Positions 1-8,372 of a DNA stretch of 64,000 bases are shown here, piece after piece. Within the stretch, counting starts at the first letter, position 1. Each line of letters starts with the position of its first letter. The DNA lies in contig NZ_CP067102.1 of NCBI RefSeq assembly GCF_016616885.1, forward strand, positions 2,942,501 to 3,006,500. Direction: 5' to 3'. Origin of the DNA: Bradyrhizobium diazoefficiens. Its GTDB lineage: Bacteria; Pseudomonadota; Alphaproteobacteria; Rhizobiales; Xanthobacteraceae. The translations under genes and the position numbers were made by a program. The notes under the pieces were generated by a model that saw only the letters and a list, made by a program, of their open reading frames with translations, was not told where the DNA came from and ran no database searches.

Positions 1-2
1 CA

Positions 3-362
3 CGGGCCGAAGATCTCGACGGATACATTAGATCGTTCAAGAGCTTGCGAGGACGCGCCAATGATCCTGCTGACATCCTCGGAGATGTGATCAGGTATCT
101 CCGCCAACATGCCAAGACCTTCCGCGATCAAATCGGAGCCGCGGGCCCCTCCGATCCAATCGAGTTGCCGCCAGGATTATCGCCAACAACCCGAGACAAG
201 AACGAGCTGTATCTCGAGCCGAATCCGGTTGCACCCCCGATGGATGCTGATCCTCATCGGCGAGAGGAGTGGGCAGTTTCGACAACCTCCAGGGGCCTGC
301 CCGACAGCGGGACGACCAGGCCGGAGCGGCGCATCGCGCCACCAATATTCTTCCCGTTTTAG
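3..362 (+). CDS. possible 3' end of a gene entering from the left edge
   Basis: This frame is open from the left edge to a TAG at 360-362, so it may be the C-terminal 119 codons of a gene that begins outside the window. The first 80 residues look like an ordinary soluble, charged protein; the last 30 are rich in Arg, Pro and Ser and look less convincing. I recognise no domain. The phage-type genes that follow on the same strand make a phage structural or assembly protein the natural guess, but nothing in the residues shows it. It could equally be a chance open frame in GC-rich DNA. Confidence 0.3.
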   Translation, partial: RAEDLDGYIRSFKSLRGRANDPADILGDVIRYLRQHAKTFRDQIGAAGPSDPIELPPGLSPTTRDKNELYLEPNPVAPPMDADPHRREEWAVSTTSRGLPDSGTTRPERRIAPPIFFPF

Positions 363-433
363 GGAAGCTTCCGTCGGTCTTCTCACCGTACCGACCGGCC
401 AATCAAAGTAGATTAACGACAGGACTACGCACC

Positions 434-700
434 ATGAGCGAGGACGACAGAAATTTCATCGAACGCGCCGCCTCCATCACCGGAAATCTCTACGGCGAGC
501 CGATGTCACCGGATCGGATCGCCGAGAACTTTGCGCTCTACGGCTTGACGAAGCGCGTCGCCGCGCTCGAGCGGTTCGATGCAGAGCTAGGCGGCGAGAT
601 CGATTCGAGTCCCCATAGCTTGCGGCGGCGCGTTCAGCTCGTCGAACTGCGCCGGCGCCTGGGCAGTCTCCACGAGGAGCTGCGTAAAGCGAAGCGATGA
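434..700 (+). CDS. small unrecognised protein of the phage-derived block
   Basis: An 88-residue, strongly charged protein, probably helical, with a Arg/Leu-rich C-terminal half ending in RKAKR. I do not recognise the family. The start is set at the ATG at 434 because the sequence becomes protein-like from there; an upstream in-frame start at 269 would add a Gln/Arg-rich leader of low quality. Its stop overlaps the start of the next gene (ATGA), so the two are translationally coupled. Position at the head of a run leading to a tail-fibre gene suggests a phage morphogenesis or accessory role, which is inference only. Confidence 0.55.
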   Translation: MSEDDRNFIERAASITGNLYGEPMSPDRIAENFALYGLTKRVAALERFDAELGGEIDSSPHSLRRRVQLVELRRRLGSLHEELRKAKR

Positions 701-1182
701 CCCATCCTCTGCTGACAGCGCTCGCGCAGGCGCGGCGTCGCGATGCGCCGATGTTTGTGAGATGGTGTGAGCTGAACAATGTGATCGCCTGTCCAGCGGC
801 GCCTGCGTCGGTAGCCCGATTTGTCTCCGACTGTTCATCCCTGGGCGTGAGCCGGCTGTGGCCGGCCGTGCAGGAGATATCGCGGATGCATGCGTCGCTC
901 GGCCTCGCCGATCCCACGCTTGGCGGCCCCGCCGCGGATGCGATGAGCGCGGTGGCCGCGATCGCTCCGCCCCGGTCCTGGCCGGGGCGCTTCAAGGAGC
1001 GGTTTTGCGCGCTGCCCTACGACATCCAGGCCTATCTCGCAGCTCACGAGACGCAGCGCGAACGTGCGCTCCGCCGTGCGCAGAACGAAGCTGCGTCCGC
1101 CAGCCGCAAGCTGGCGGCGCTTGAAACCCAATTGAAGGACGGAACGACGCATGGCGAAGCAACAGCGCGCGACGAGACTTGA
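697..1182 (+). CDS. unrecognised phage-block protein with C-terminal coiled coil
   Basis: A 161-residue protein. The first 110 residues hold a possible globular domain with Trp, Cys and Pro-rich turns. The C-terminal 45 residues (Arg/Glu/Ala/Gln-rich) look like a coiled coil. It overlaps the preceding gene by 4 bases and the following one by 32 bases, a packed arrangement typical of phage genes. The N-terminal idea of a helix-turn-helix cannot be excluded, but I see no clear motif. Function unknown. Confidence 0.55.
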   Translation: MTHPLLTALAQARRRDAPMFVRWCELNNVIACPAAPASVARFVSDCSSLGVSRLWPAVQEISRMHASLGLADPTLGGPAADAMSAVAAIAPPRSWPGRFKERFCALPYDIQAYLAAHETQRERALRRAQNEAASASRKLAALETQLKDGTTHGEATARDET

Positions 1183-1369
1183 AGAGCGGATCGAGGACCT
1201 GCGCGCCGAGATCGACGGCATTATCGACGACCGGGTGGCCAAGATCGCAAGCCAGAGCCCTGGAGTGCCGCCCGGCGTGATCCGCAACCTGCTCACGGCC
1301 CGGGCGCCGTCCTGCCGCTGTGCACAATATATCGAGCTGTGTGGCAGCAAGGCGAAGGATCCGGACTGA
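1151..1369 (+). CDS. small unrecognised protein, charged N-terminal helix
   Basis: A 72-residue protein starting inside the end of its upstream neighbour. Residues 1-35 form a heptad-like charged helix (KQQRATRLEERIEDLRAEID). The C-terminal part has two cysteines and a short basic tail. The start ATG is preceded by a GA-rich stretch. The long overlap and tiny size fit a phage accessory gene. I recognise no family and give it no function. Confidence 0.45.
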   Translation: MAKQQRATRLEERIEDLRAEIDGIIDDRVAKIASQSPGVPPGVIRNLLTARAPSCRCAQYIELCGSKAKDPD

Positions 1370-1444
1370 CAGTCGCAGGGCAGGTGACGCCCTCCGCAAC
1401 CACAATGGCGACGATGATGCGCGCCCCTACATCAAGGAAGCAAG

Positions 1445-2446
1445 ATGACTCTCTATAAGTGGTCCCAAACGGCGTCCGCCGACGCAACGGCGGATTCGAC
1501 GATCAACTGGGCCGAGGGGCAATCCCCCTCCAGCGTGAACGATTCCGCGCGAGCGATGATGGCGGCTATTGCGAAACACCGCGATGACATCGCCGGCGCG
1601 ATCGTGACAAGCGGTACCAGTACCGCCTACACCGTTGCATCTTATCAGCAGTTCGACACACTGGCGCACCTCAGCGGGCAGGCTGTCGCATTCACGCCGC
1701 ACGCGACGAACGGCGCAACCGTAACAATCAACGTTGACGGCCTAGGCGCGAAGCCCTTGCGCGCGGCGCCGAATGTAGAATTGCCGGCTGGCACCGTCGT
1801 TCAGGGCACGCCCTATGTGGCGCTCTACAACAACGCCGATGGGGTCTTTTACCTGCATGGCTTCTACGGCAATCCGTATAACATTCCGCTCGCGGCGGGC
1901 ATGGACTATTGGGCCGCGACCACGCCGAACAGTTCGTTTGCGTTTCCGACCGGGCAGGCGATTTCTCGAACGACGTATTCAACCTTGTTCGCGCTGATTG
2001 GAACGACCTATGGTGGCGGTGACGGCTCGACCACGTTCAATCTGCCGGACAAGCGAGGGCGCATTTCAGCCGGATTTGATACCGGCAACGCGACGGCTCG
2101 ACTCAACACTGGCGGCGTGAGTGCAGCTACTCTCGGCTCTGCCGGGGGCTCCCAATACGCGACACTGGTAACGGGAAATCTCCCGGCTTACACGCCAAGC
2201 GGAAGCGTTTCTGGGACGGCGACAAGCAGCAATAGCGTTATGCAAAACGGCGGTCCTGTCATTTCGATCCAAGGCGCCGGCGGCGGGTCACTTCTTGGCT
2301 TCGGTCTCAACAACACGCCATCATTCAGCGCTCTTTCTTCCAGCATGTCTGGAACACTATCGGGTACGCCGCAAGGCGGCACGAGCACGCCGTTCTCGAT
2401 TGTGCCGCCGACGATCGTCTGCAACTACATCATTCGCATCATCTAG
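1445..2446 (+). CDS. phage tail fibre protein with tail-collar domain
   Basis: A 333-residue structural protein. Residues 1-140 are a Thr/Ser/Ala-rich fibre-like region. Residues from about 145 to 215 carry the hallmarks of the phage tail-collar fold: a GMDYWAATTPNSSF turn, then TYSTLFALIGTTYGGGDGSTTF and NLPDKRGR. The C-terminal 110 residues are Gly/Ser/Thr-rich repeats ending in a short beta tail, as in trimeric receptor-binding tips. It would sit at the end of the phage tail and contact the host surface. The ATG follows an AAGGAAG-like ribosome site. Its stop codon shares the CTAG at 2443-2446 with the stop of the convergent methyltransferase gene. Confidence 0.85.
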   Translation: MTLYKWSQTASADATADSTINWAEGQSPSSVNDSARAMMAAIAKHRDDIAGAIVTSGTSTAYTVASYQQFDTLAHLSGQAVAFTPHATNGATVTINVDGLGAKPLRAAPNVELPAGTVVQGTPYVALYNNADGVFYLHGFYGNPYNIPLAAGMDYWAATTPNSSFAFPTGQAISRTTYSTLFALIGTTYGGGDGSTTFNLPDKRGRISAGFDTGNATARLNTGGVSAATLGSAGGSQYATLVTGNLPAYTPSGSVSGTATSSNSVMQNGGPVISIQGAGGGSLLGFGLNNTPSFSALSSSMSGTLSGTPQGGTSTPFSIVPPTIVCNYIIRII

Positions 2447-3165
2447 ACGGTGACAAATGGAAGGTGGCTCACGCTGGCCCATTGGGCATCGTGGGCCACC
2501 CCCGAAAAGCTCTCTCGGAAGGTATTTGGCCTCCATGCGTAGGCAGGCTCTAAATTTCCATCGGGAGTGAAAAACGCATTCGTACCACCGGCCGACACAG
2601 CCGCCAGACCGTACCCATTTGCGCGGCAGAGGGCGGCGAGAGCGGTCAGAGACGCGCCGTGATACCAGCCACGCGGGTGAGATTTGTGGCGATCGAAGGC
2701 TGGATCATAGGGGACAGAGATAGGGGCGAGGCCGAAAGTCGAATTGTATTCGACGCAGATCACGCGCGGCCTGGTGCACAGCAGCTCTTTGAGAAACCAG
2801 TAATCGTTTCCATCCACGTCGATCGATAGAACTCCGATTTCAGGAAACGCCTCTTTGACAAAGCCAAGATTGTCCAAGGTTAGAAAGCGCTGGACGATCC
2901 GAACGCGATCAGGGAACAGGCGCCTTGCGTCAGCAACCTGCCTTTCGCTGCCATCGACTAGGAGGCCGCGCCAGTCCGGGATCTGCGCAAGTTTCACGCA
3001 GTTGAATTCGATCGGGTGGAATCCGATCTCGACAAACGTCCGCGGAACGTCGGCGGCGAGTTCTGTAATAATCCGCCCCTCATCCGATTGTCCGGAGGCC
3101 CTCCCCAGCTTGGACCGATAATAGATATGGCGTAGGGGTGCGCTTTTCTTGAGCATCTTGAGCAT
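2443..3165 (-). CDS. FkbM-like SAM-dependent methyltransferase
   Basis: A 240-residue soluble enzyme. The TFVEIGFHPIEFNCVKLA segment near residue 44, the following LLVDGSE and the VLSIDVDGNDYWFLKE segment near 112 resemble the Rossmann-like SAM-binding core of FkbM-type O-methyltransferases; the second acidic motif (DVDGNDY) is typical of that family. The substrate is unknown. It lies between the tail-fibre and endolysin genes but on the opposite strand, as an independently transcribed cargo gene would. A role in modifying surface sugars, for example to block superinfection or alter the receptor, is inference. Start at 3165; the ATG at 3156 is an alternative. Confidence 0.7.
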   Translation of the reverse strand: MLKMLKKSAPLRHIYYRSKLGRASGQSDEGRIITELAADVPRTFVEIGFHPIEFNCVKLAQIPDWRGLLVDGSERQVADARRLFPDRVRIVQRFLTLDNLGFVKEAFPEIGVLSIDVDGNDYWFLKELLCTRPRVICVEYNSTFGLAPISVPYDPAFDRHKSHPRGWYHGASLTALAALCRANGYGLAAVSAGGTNAFFTPDGNLEPAYAWRPNTFRESFSGVAHDAQWASVSHLPFVTV

Positions 3166-3324
3166 GGACCAAACTATGCCTCACAGCCGCAGATAGCGCA
3201 ATACACAGACATGAGCGGGAAGCAAAAGCGAAACAATCATCCCGGCAACTTTTCCCGAAGGCGGCCACGGCACCTATAACGGACCGCTTCACCGCCCCCG
3301 CCTCACCCCCAACCGAGTCAACCC

Positions 3325-4011
3325 ATGGTAGACCTCAACGCCCTTTCTGCGGCGAACGCAAAACGCTGGGCGAATGCCAAGCTGACCCGGAAGGCAGAAG
3401 CCGCCAATGTCGCGTTGCGCCTTTACAAGGTGCGGCAACGTTATCAGGCGGTCGAGCGGCAGACGGGCGTTCCTTGGCCCGCGATCGCGGTCATCCACGA
3501 ACGCGAGTCGTCCCAGCAATGGAATGCCTCCCTGGCTCAGGGCGATCCCTGGAATCGAGTCTCGGTTCACGTCCCGGCTGGTCGAGGTCCTTTTGACTCC
3601 TGGGAGGCGGCCGCAATCGACGCGCTGGTCAAGTGTCCGCCGTTTCTGGCGCGCCACAAGGATTGGACCATCGCCGGCGCGTTGACAGCGCTCGAGACCT
3701 ACAACGGCATCGGTTACGCCGCGCGCGCTGTGCCGTCGCCGTATCTCTGGTCGGGGACCAACCAGTACCGGGCCGGAAAGTACGTGCGCGATGGCGTCTA
3801 CGATCCCGGCAAGGTCGATCCGCAGTTGGGGGGCGCAGCGCTGTTGATGGCGCTCGCGGAGCTCGATCCGGACATCAGCTTTGCAGGGACAAGGATCGCA
3901 AAGAGTTTTGCGAGTAGTGATCCGACCAGAGCTTCACTGACGAACCCGTCTAAGGGCTCGATCGGCGCGTTCGTCGTCAATTTGATCCGAGCCATTTTTA
4001 GAAGGACATGA
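3325..4011 (+). CDS. phage endolysin, lysozyme/transglycosylase-like
   Basis: A 228-residue protein with no signal peptide. Residues 40-180 contain a lysozyme-like core: RYQAVERQTGVPWPAIAVIHERES with a likely catalytic Glu, then QWNASLAQGDPWNRVSVHVP, and WTIAGALTALETYNGIGYA. It should cut peptidoglycan at host lysis. A broken relative of this gene lies at 43408-43692 on the other strand and confirms the reading frame and start, because homology begins just upstream of the ATG. There is no obvious Shine-Dalgarno sequence; the leader just before the ATG is shared by both copies. It overlaps the next tiny gene by ATGA, starting a lysis-type cassette. Confidence 0.8.
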   Translation: MVDLNALSAANAKRWANAKLTRKAEAANVALRLYKVRQRYQAVERQTGVPWPAIAVIHERESSQQWNASLAQGDPWNRVSVHVPAGRGPFDSWEAAAIDALVKCPPFLARHKDWTIAGALTALETYNGIGYAARAVPSPYLWSGTNQYRAGKYVRDGVYDPGKVDPQLGGAALLMALAELDPDISFAGTRIAKSFASSDPTRASLTNPSKGSIGAFVVNLIRAIFRRT

Positions 4012-4163
4012 ACATGCAGACCATTTTTGACGTCATCGTCTTCGCCGCCGGCTTCGGCGCCTGCTGGACTTGCAAGGACACGATACTCAGGTTCGTGACC
4101 GGAACCGAGGCCCAGGTCAAGTCGCTCGAGACCAAGCTCGCTTTGCTGCGGGCCATGCTGTGA
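4008..4163 (+). CDS. 51-residue membrane protein of the lysis-type cassette
   Basis: A very short gene. The start ATG at 4008 overlaps the endolysin stop, and the stop TGA at 4161-4163 overlaps the ATG of the next gene. The product begins MNMQTIFDVIVFAAGFG, one hydrophobic N-terminal helix with two Cys, followed by an amphipathic C-terminal helix (TGTEAQVKSLETKLALLRAML). Size, single helix and position right after the endolysin suggest a holin, pinholin or spanin-type helper, but I cannot assign the family. Confidence 0.6.
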   Translation: MNMQTIFDVIVFAAGFGACWTCKDTILRFVTGTEAQVKSLETKLALLRAML

Positions 4164-4405
4164 TGCTTGTCCGGATCAAGGCGGCCTGCCTGCACTCCAT
4201 GACGATCGCCTGGAGCTACTGCATCGCGCTCGCCGGTGCATTGGCCGCGATCGTCGATGACCTTGCCGACGCCCTTGGCGATCCCGGCATCAAGGATCAG
4301 ATCAGCGCAGCGATCGGCGATGTCAAGGTCACGGGACGCATCCTGCTTGCGATCTCCGTCGTGACAATCATCGCCCGGCTGCGAACGCTAAGGAGGACAA
4401 ACTGA
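4163..4405 (+). CDS. 80-residue membrane protein, possible holin partner
   Basis: The start at 4163 is fixed by TGATG overlap with the previous stop; a longer in-frame extension upstream would run over that gene. The protein has a hydrophobic segment near residues 14-32 (IAWSYCIALAGALAAIV), a charged middle, and a second segment near 55-70 (GRILLAISVVTIIARL) ending in basic residues. Two short helices and a positively charged tail are typical of phage holins. The next gene again starts by TGATG overlap. Function is inferred from architecture and position only. Confidence 0.6.
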   Translation: MLVRIKAACLHSMTIAWSYCIALAGALAAIVDDLADALGDPGIKDQISAAIGDVKVTGRILLAISVVTIIARLRTLRRTN

Positions 4406-4788
4406 TGTGGATGACGATCATCTCGTTTCTTGGCGGTCCTGTCGTGAAGGCGCTGATCGACGCCTATAGCGCGAAGCTGAAGGCCGAGAGCGTCGACAGC
4501 AAGATCGCGGCGGATCTCGCTGCGAGCGAGATCGCGGCGCAGACGGCCGAAACCAAAGCCGTCATGCAATATCGAACGGCGGAGCTCGGCTATTGGTACG
4601 AGCCAGACAAGTTAATCGGCTACTGCGTGTCGATCTATTTCGCGAAGCTTCTTGTCTGGGACAAGGTTCTCGGTCTCGGATCAACAGATCCCCTGGCGGG
4701 GTTCGCGGCGATCACCGCCAATCTCGTCGTCTCCTTCTACTTCGCCAAGCGCGGCTTTGAGAACGTTGCAAGGATCATCAAGCGGTGA
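4405..4788 (+). CDS. small membrane protein of phage lysis cassette (holin-like)
   Basis: A 127-residue protein. Residues 1-20 are hydrophobic, residues 21-52 form an Ala/Glu/Lys-rich helix (coiled-coil-like), and residues 65-115 contain two hydrophobic segments (IGYCVSIYFAKLLVW and FAAITANLVVSFYFAKRG). Similar small proteins sit beside endolysins in rhizobial prophages, so a holin or holin-associated role is likely. It is coupled by overlap to both neighbours. Confidence 0.6.
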   Translation: MWMTIISFLGGPVVKALIDAYSAKLKAESVDSKIAADLAASEIAAQTAETKAVMQYRTAELGYWYEPDKLIGYCVSIYFAKLLVWDKVLGLGSTDPLAGFAAITANLVVSFYFAKRGFENVARIIKR

Positions 4789-5084
4789 AGATGCCAGATG
4801 ACGAAATCAGGGCGATCGTGGCCGAGACGCTCGCCGAACAGCACAGGCTCCAGCAGGACAGCATCGATGCGATCGTGTTGAGGGCGGTGGCATCGGTGCT
4901 GGCTTCCTTCGGCATCGAAGATGATGACCGGAAGGAGGTGAGGGCGGATTTCCAGCACCTGCGGCGGTGGCGAAAGAGCGTCGAGCAGGCGCAGAGCTAC
5001 ACCTTCAAGGCCGTGACTACGGTGATTGCGACCGGCCTGATGGGGGCCGTCTGGCTCGGCGTGAAGGTCGTGCTGAGCAAGTGA
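4785..5084 (+). CDS. small protein with one C-terminal membrane helix
   Basis: A 99-residue protein starting with GTG at 4785 (overlapping the preceding stop) or ATG at 4791. Residues 1-75 are charged and helical; residues 76-96 form a single transmembrane helix (AVTTVIATGLMGAVWLGVKV). A soluble helical head with a C-terminal anchor is common among phage accessory lysis proteins. It ends the chain of overlapping small genes. Family not recognised. Confidence 0.55.
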   Translation: MKMPDDEIRAIVAETLAEQHRLQQDSIDAIVLRAVASVLASFGIEDDDRKEVRADFQHLRRWRKSVEQAQSYTFKAVTTVIATGLMGAVWLGVKVVLSK

Positions 5085-5136
5085 GCTTCTCGTGGCGGTA
5101 ACATCGCCGCGTGGTGGGGCAGGTCGTTGCGATGCT

Positions 5137-5577
5137 ATGGGGCACGCCATGTACAGAATTCGTATGGTCGACGCATCAGATGATGACGTTGCCGATACCT
5201 TAGATGATCTGCATCGGCTGACGTTCTTCGATGCCGCGGCCATGCCGCAGTTCGAGCTCGGAGCGTGGTGGCTCGCTTATCAAGGCGATGATGCGGTCGC
5301 CTTTGCAGGCGTCGTGCCGTCCACCTATGCGCGCAACAGCGGTTACCTCTCCAGGGTCGGCGTCCTGCAGCGGCACTGGGGCAGCGGACTTCAGCTCCGG
5401 CTGATGCGGGCCGTTGAAGCACGAGGGCGGCGCATCGGATGGGACAGTATCGTTTCGGATACAACGGATAACAGTTTCTCTGCGAATAACTTCATCAAGG
5501 CGGGTTATCGGCTCTTCGAACCCGAGGTGCCCTGGGCCTGGTCGCACACGCTCTATTGGCGAAGGTCGCTGCGCTGA
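5137..5577 (+). CDS. GNAT-family N-acetyltransferase
   Basis: A 146-residue protein with the GNAT fold: beta strands around YLSRVGVLQRHWGSG (acetyl-CoA pyrophosphate loop, QxxWGSG), followed by the helix LQLRLMRAVEARGR and the terminal strand NNFIKAGYRLFEPE. It transfers an acyl group from CoA to an unknown amine. The ATG at 5137 gives the usual length; an upstream in-frame start at 5092 would add a Gly/Arg-rich leader. It is the last gene before a strong terminator, so it probably belongs to the phage-derived transcript as cargo. Confidence 0.7.
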   Translation: MGHAMYRIRMVDASDDDVADTLDDLHRLTFFDAAAMPQFELGAWWLAYQGDDAVAFAGVVPSTYARNSGYLSRVGVLQRHWGSGLQLRLMRAVEARGRRIGWDSIVSDTTDNSFSANNFIKAGYRLFEPEVPWAWSHTLYWRRSLR

Positions 5578-5660
5578 ACGGGGTTTCCCGCGGTGCGGAA
5601 GGTGCTTTTCGCAGCATCAAGCGGCGCCTGCCGACGCAAGCGCGGCCTTGTTCACCTGGA

Positions 5661-5693
5661 CCCGGCAGCTTGACCGCTGCCGGGCCCTTTTTT
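5661..5693 (+). terminator. Rho-independent terminator ending the phage-derived block
   Basis: A perfect 9-bp inverted repeat (CCCGGCAGC at 5661-5669 and GCTGCCGGG at 5676-5684, six-base loop) followed by CCC and six T. It separates the phage-type genes from the catabolic cluster. Confidence 0.85.
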
Positions 5694-5802
5694 GCGTTTT
5701 GAAGCGTTGTTGCTGAAGCACTTGCGAAGTTGGCCCTCCCGGGCTTTAAGTTCGCTTGCAGGAAATTCGGCGAGCACAAGCCGATGTAAGGGAGCCCCAG
5801 GA

Positions 5803-7071
5803 ATGTCCACCAAGCCTCAATTGCCGGAACGTCCGTCGCGGGCGGCGGGAGGACCAACCGCACTTGATGGTCTGCTGGTCGTCGATTTCACGCGCGTGGT
5901 CGCGGGTCCCGCCTGCACACAGACGCTCGCCGATTTTGGCGCGCGGGTCATCAAGATCGAAAACCCCGATGGTGGCGACGACACGCGCGCTTATGAGCAT
6001 GCCGAGATTGGCGGGGAAAGCGCGGCCTATCTCAGCCTCAACCGCAACAAAAGCGGAATCGCGCTCGATCTCGCCGTGCCTGAGGCGCGCGAGATTGCGC
6101 TCGATCTGATCCGCAAGGCGGACGTGGTCGTGGAAAATTTTTCCAGCGGGGTGATGAAGAAGTTCGGGCTGGACTATGAGGCTGTGGCGCCACTCAACCC
6201 GCGACTGGTCTATTGCTCGATCTCGGCTTACGGACGCACCGGGCCATTCGCCTCGCGCCCCGGCTTCGATCCCATCACGCAAGCCGAGAGCGGCTTTATG
6301 TCGCTCAACGGGTTTGCCGATGGCCCGGCAGTTCGCACCGGCCCGCCGATCGTCGACATGGCTACGGGGATGTCGGCCTGCAATGCCATCCTGCTGGCGT
6401 TATTAGCGCGGGATCGGCTCGGCCGCGGACAGCATGTCGAGGTCGCGCTGTTCGACGTCGCCATGGGGATGACGGGCTTCTATGGCATGGCCTATCTGAT
6501 CAATGGCGAGAACCCCGGCCGGTTTGGCAACTCGCCGAGCGGGTCTCCGACCGTCGGCGTGTACGAGGCATCCGATGGTCCGCTCTACATGGCCTGCGCC
6601 AATGACCGACTGTATCGGCGACTGGTGATCGACGTGATGAACCGTCCGGATCTCATTATCGACGCGAAATTTGCGACGCGGAAAGCGCGGTCCGAGAACA
6701 AGGAGCTCCTGCGTAGCGCCATCGCCGAGGTGTTCGCGAACGACACGCTCGAGAACTGGATGGCGAAGATGAAGCTGGCCAATATTCCGGTCGGCTATCT
6801 CCGAACCGTCGAAGAGGGATTCAATGCGCCCGAAGCTCGCGAACGCGCACGCCTGAGCCGGATCCCGCATCGCACAGCGCAGTGGGTGCCGAACATCGAG
6901 CCGCCGATCAGTATGAGCGTAACGGCAGCAATTGATCCCGCGGCCGCGCCGTTGTTGGGCGAGCATACCGAGGTCGTCATGCGTGAGACGCTTGGTTATG
7001 ACCGGGGCCGGATTGCGGCCTTGACCGAAAAGGGGGCATTCGGGCTGCGAAAGGCCACGACATCGGACTAA
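5803..7071 (+). CDS. class III CoA-transferase (CaiB/BaiF family)
   Basis: A 422-residue enzyme that moves CoA between carboxylic acids through a Glu/Asp-CoA thioester. Seen: the N-terminal LLVVDFTRVVAGPACTQTLADFGA segment, VIKIENPDGGD, LNRNKSGIALDL, and the conserved RTGPPIVDMATGM block whose Asp (about residue 185) matches the catalytic Asp of formyl-CoA transferase. The start at 5803 has GGGAG upstream; the longer frame from 5692 reads through the terminator region. It leads the catabolic cluster and probably activates the acid substrate as its CoA ester. The actual substrate cannot be read from the sequence. Confidence 0.85.
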   Translation: MSTKPQLPERPSRAAGGPTALDGLLVVDFTRVVAGPACTQTLADFGARVIKIENPDGGDDTRAYEHAEIGGESAAYLSLNRNKSGIALDLAVPEAREIALDLIRKADVVVENFSSGVMKKFGLDYEAVAPLNPRLVYCSISAYGRTGPFASRPGFDPITQAESGFMSLNGFADGPAVRTGPPIVDMATGMSACNAILLALLARDRLGRGQHVEVALFDVAMGMTGFYGMAYLINGENPGRFGNSPSGSPTVGVYEASDGPLYMACANDRLYRRLVIDVMNRPDLIIDAKFATRKARSENKELLRSAIAEVFANDTLENWMAKMKLANIPVGYLRTVEEGFNAPEARERARLSRIPHRTAQWVPNIEPPISMSVTAAIDPAAAPLLGEHTEVVMRETLGYDRGRIAALTEKGAFGLRKATTSD

Positions 7072-7134
7072 GCGCGGCACAGCTTGATTTGGCAAGGTTC
7101 CCGCCGCATAAATACATGAGAGCGAGGGACACGA

Positions 7135-8364
7135 ATGGCGCCTGGTCAAGAGCCGAATATGGGTCAGTCGGTAGCGACAGACTCCGGCGAACGAGCCTAT
7201 GCGGCGATGATTGCCGGGGCCCGGTCGCTGCTGCCGCAATTGCGGGAACGTGCGGCTCGCACCGAGGAGCTGCGGCACCTGCCGCCGGAGACCGAGCGGG
7301 ACCTGCATGATGCCGGCCTGTTCCGGATGCTCCAGCCGAAGCGCGTCGGCGGGGCCGAGCTCGACTACGTCGCTTTGATCGATTGCGCCGAGCTGCTCGG
7401 GCGAGCCGACGCGTCGGTGGCTTGGAATCTGGCCAATCTGGCAAGCCATCACTGGATGCTCGGCATGTTCGAGCAGCGCGCGCAGGATCTGGTCTGGAGC
7501 CGAGACCCGGACGTGCTGATCGCATCGTCCTTCATCTTCCCCGCCGGCCGCGCCAGCAAGGTCGAGGGCGGATACCGGCTGCGCGGAAGCTGGCCGTTCT
7601 CGTCGGGCGTCGGCTCCTGTGCATGGAACATGCTCGCAAGCGTCGTGTCCTCCGACGACGAGGCCGACGGCATCGAATACCGCATCTTCCTGTTGCCCAA
7701 TGCCGACTACAAAATCCTCGATACCTGGAACGTCGCAGGATTGCGCGGCACCGGGTCATCGGATGTCGAAGTCAGGGACGCCTTTGTGCCCGAACATATG
7801 ACGGTTGCCGTTGGTGACCTTGCGGGAGGCGCAGCGCCCGGAAGCAAGGTGAACCCCAATCCGCTGTACGCGCTGCCGGTGTTCTCGCTGTTTCCCTATG
7901 TTCTCTCCGGCGTCGCGCTCGGGAATGCGCAGGCGTGCCTCGACGACTACGCGGAAGTCGCGCGTCACCGCATATCGACGTACAACCGCGCCAAGCTGAG
8001 CGATTTCCAGAGCACGCAAATCAAGATCGCTGAGGCTTCCGCCAAGATCGATGCTGCGCGTCTCATCATGCGCGCGGCCTGTATCGAGGCGATGCAGGAC
8101 GCGCGACGCAACCGCACGCCCGACATGGCAACCAAGACCAGATATCGGCGTGATGGGGCGTTCTCGGTCAATCTGTGCACGGATGCCGTCTCGATGCTGT
8201 TCGCGGCGAGCGGGGCGCGTGGCCTGTTCACGACGGGAGTGTTGCAGCGGCAATTCCGCGATGCGCATGCAATCAATTCGCACCTCGCATTCAATTTCGA
8301 TGCGGCCGGAACCAATTATGGACGTGTGGCGCTTGGACTGCCGTCCGAGAATCTCACCTTGTGA
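7135..8364 (+). CDS. flavin-dependent monooxygenase of acyl-CoA dehydrogenase fold
   Basis: A 409-residue protein with the acyl-CoA dehydrogenase three-domain layout: helical N-terminus (LPPETERDLHDAGLFRMLQPKRVGG), beta barrel (SFIFPAGRASKVEGGYRLRGSWPFSSG) and a C-terminal helical bundle. The C-terminus and the next-door flavin reductase gene place it with the HsaA/HpaB/DszC-type two-component oxygenases rather than true acyl-CoA dehydrogenases. It would use reduced flavin and oxygen to hydroxylate an aromatic or heteroaromatic compound. An AGGGA ribosome site precedes the ATG. Substrate unknown; a true dehydrogenase remains possible. Confidence 0.75.
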   Translation: MAPGQEPNMGQSVATDSGERAYAAMIAGARSLLPQLRERAARTEELRHLPPETERDLHDAGLFRMLQPKRVGGAELDYVALIDCAELLGRADASVAWNLANLASHHWMLGMFEQRAQDLVWSRDPDVLIASSFIFPAGRASKVEGGYRLRGSWPFSSGVGSCAWNMLASVVSSDDEADGIEYRIFLLPNADYKILDTWNVAGLRGTGSSDVEVRDAFVPEHMTVAVGDLAGGAAPGSKVNPNPLYALPVFSLFPYVLSGVALGNAQACLDDYAEVARHRISTYNRAKLSDFQSTQIKIAEASAKIDAARLIMRAACIEAMQDARRNRTPDMATKTRYRRDGAFSVNLCTDAVSMLFAASGARGLFTTGVLQRQFRDAHAINSHLAFNFDAAGTNYGRVALGLPSENLTL

Positions 8365-8372
8365 GGCCGCGG

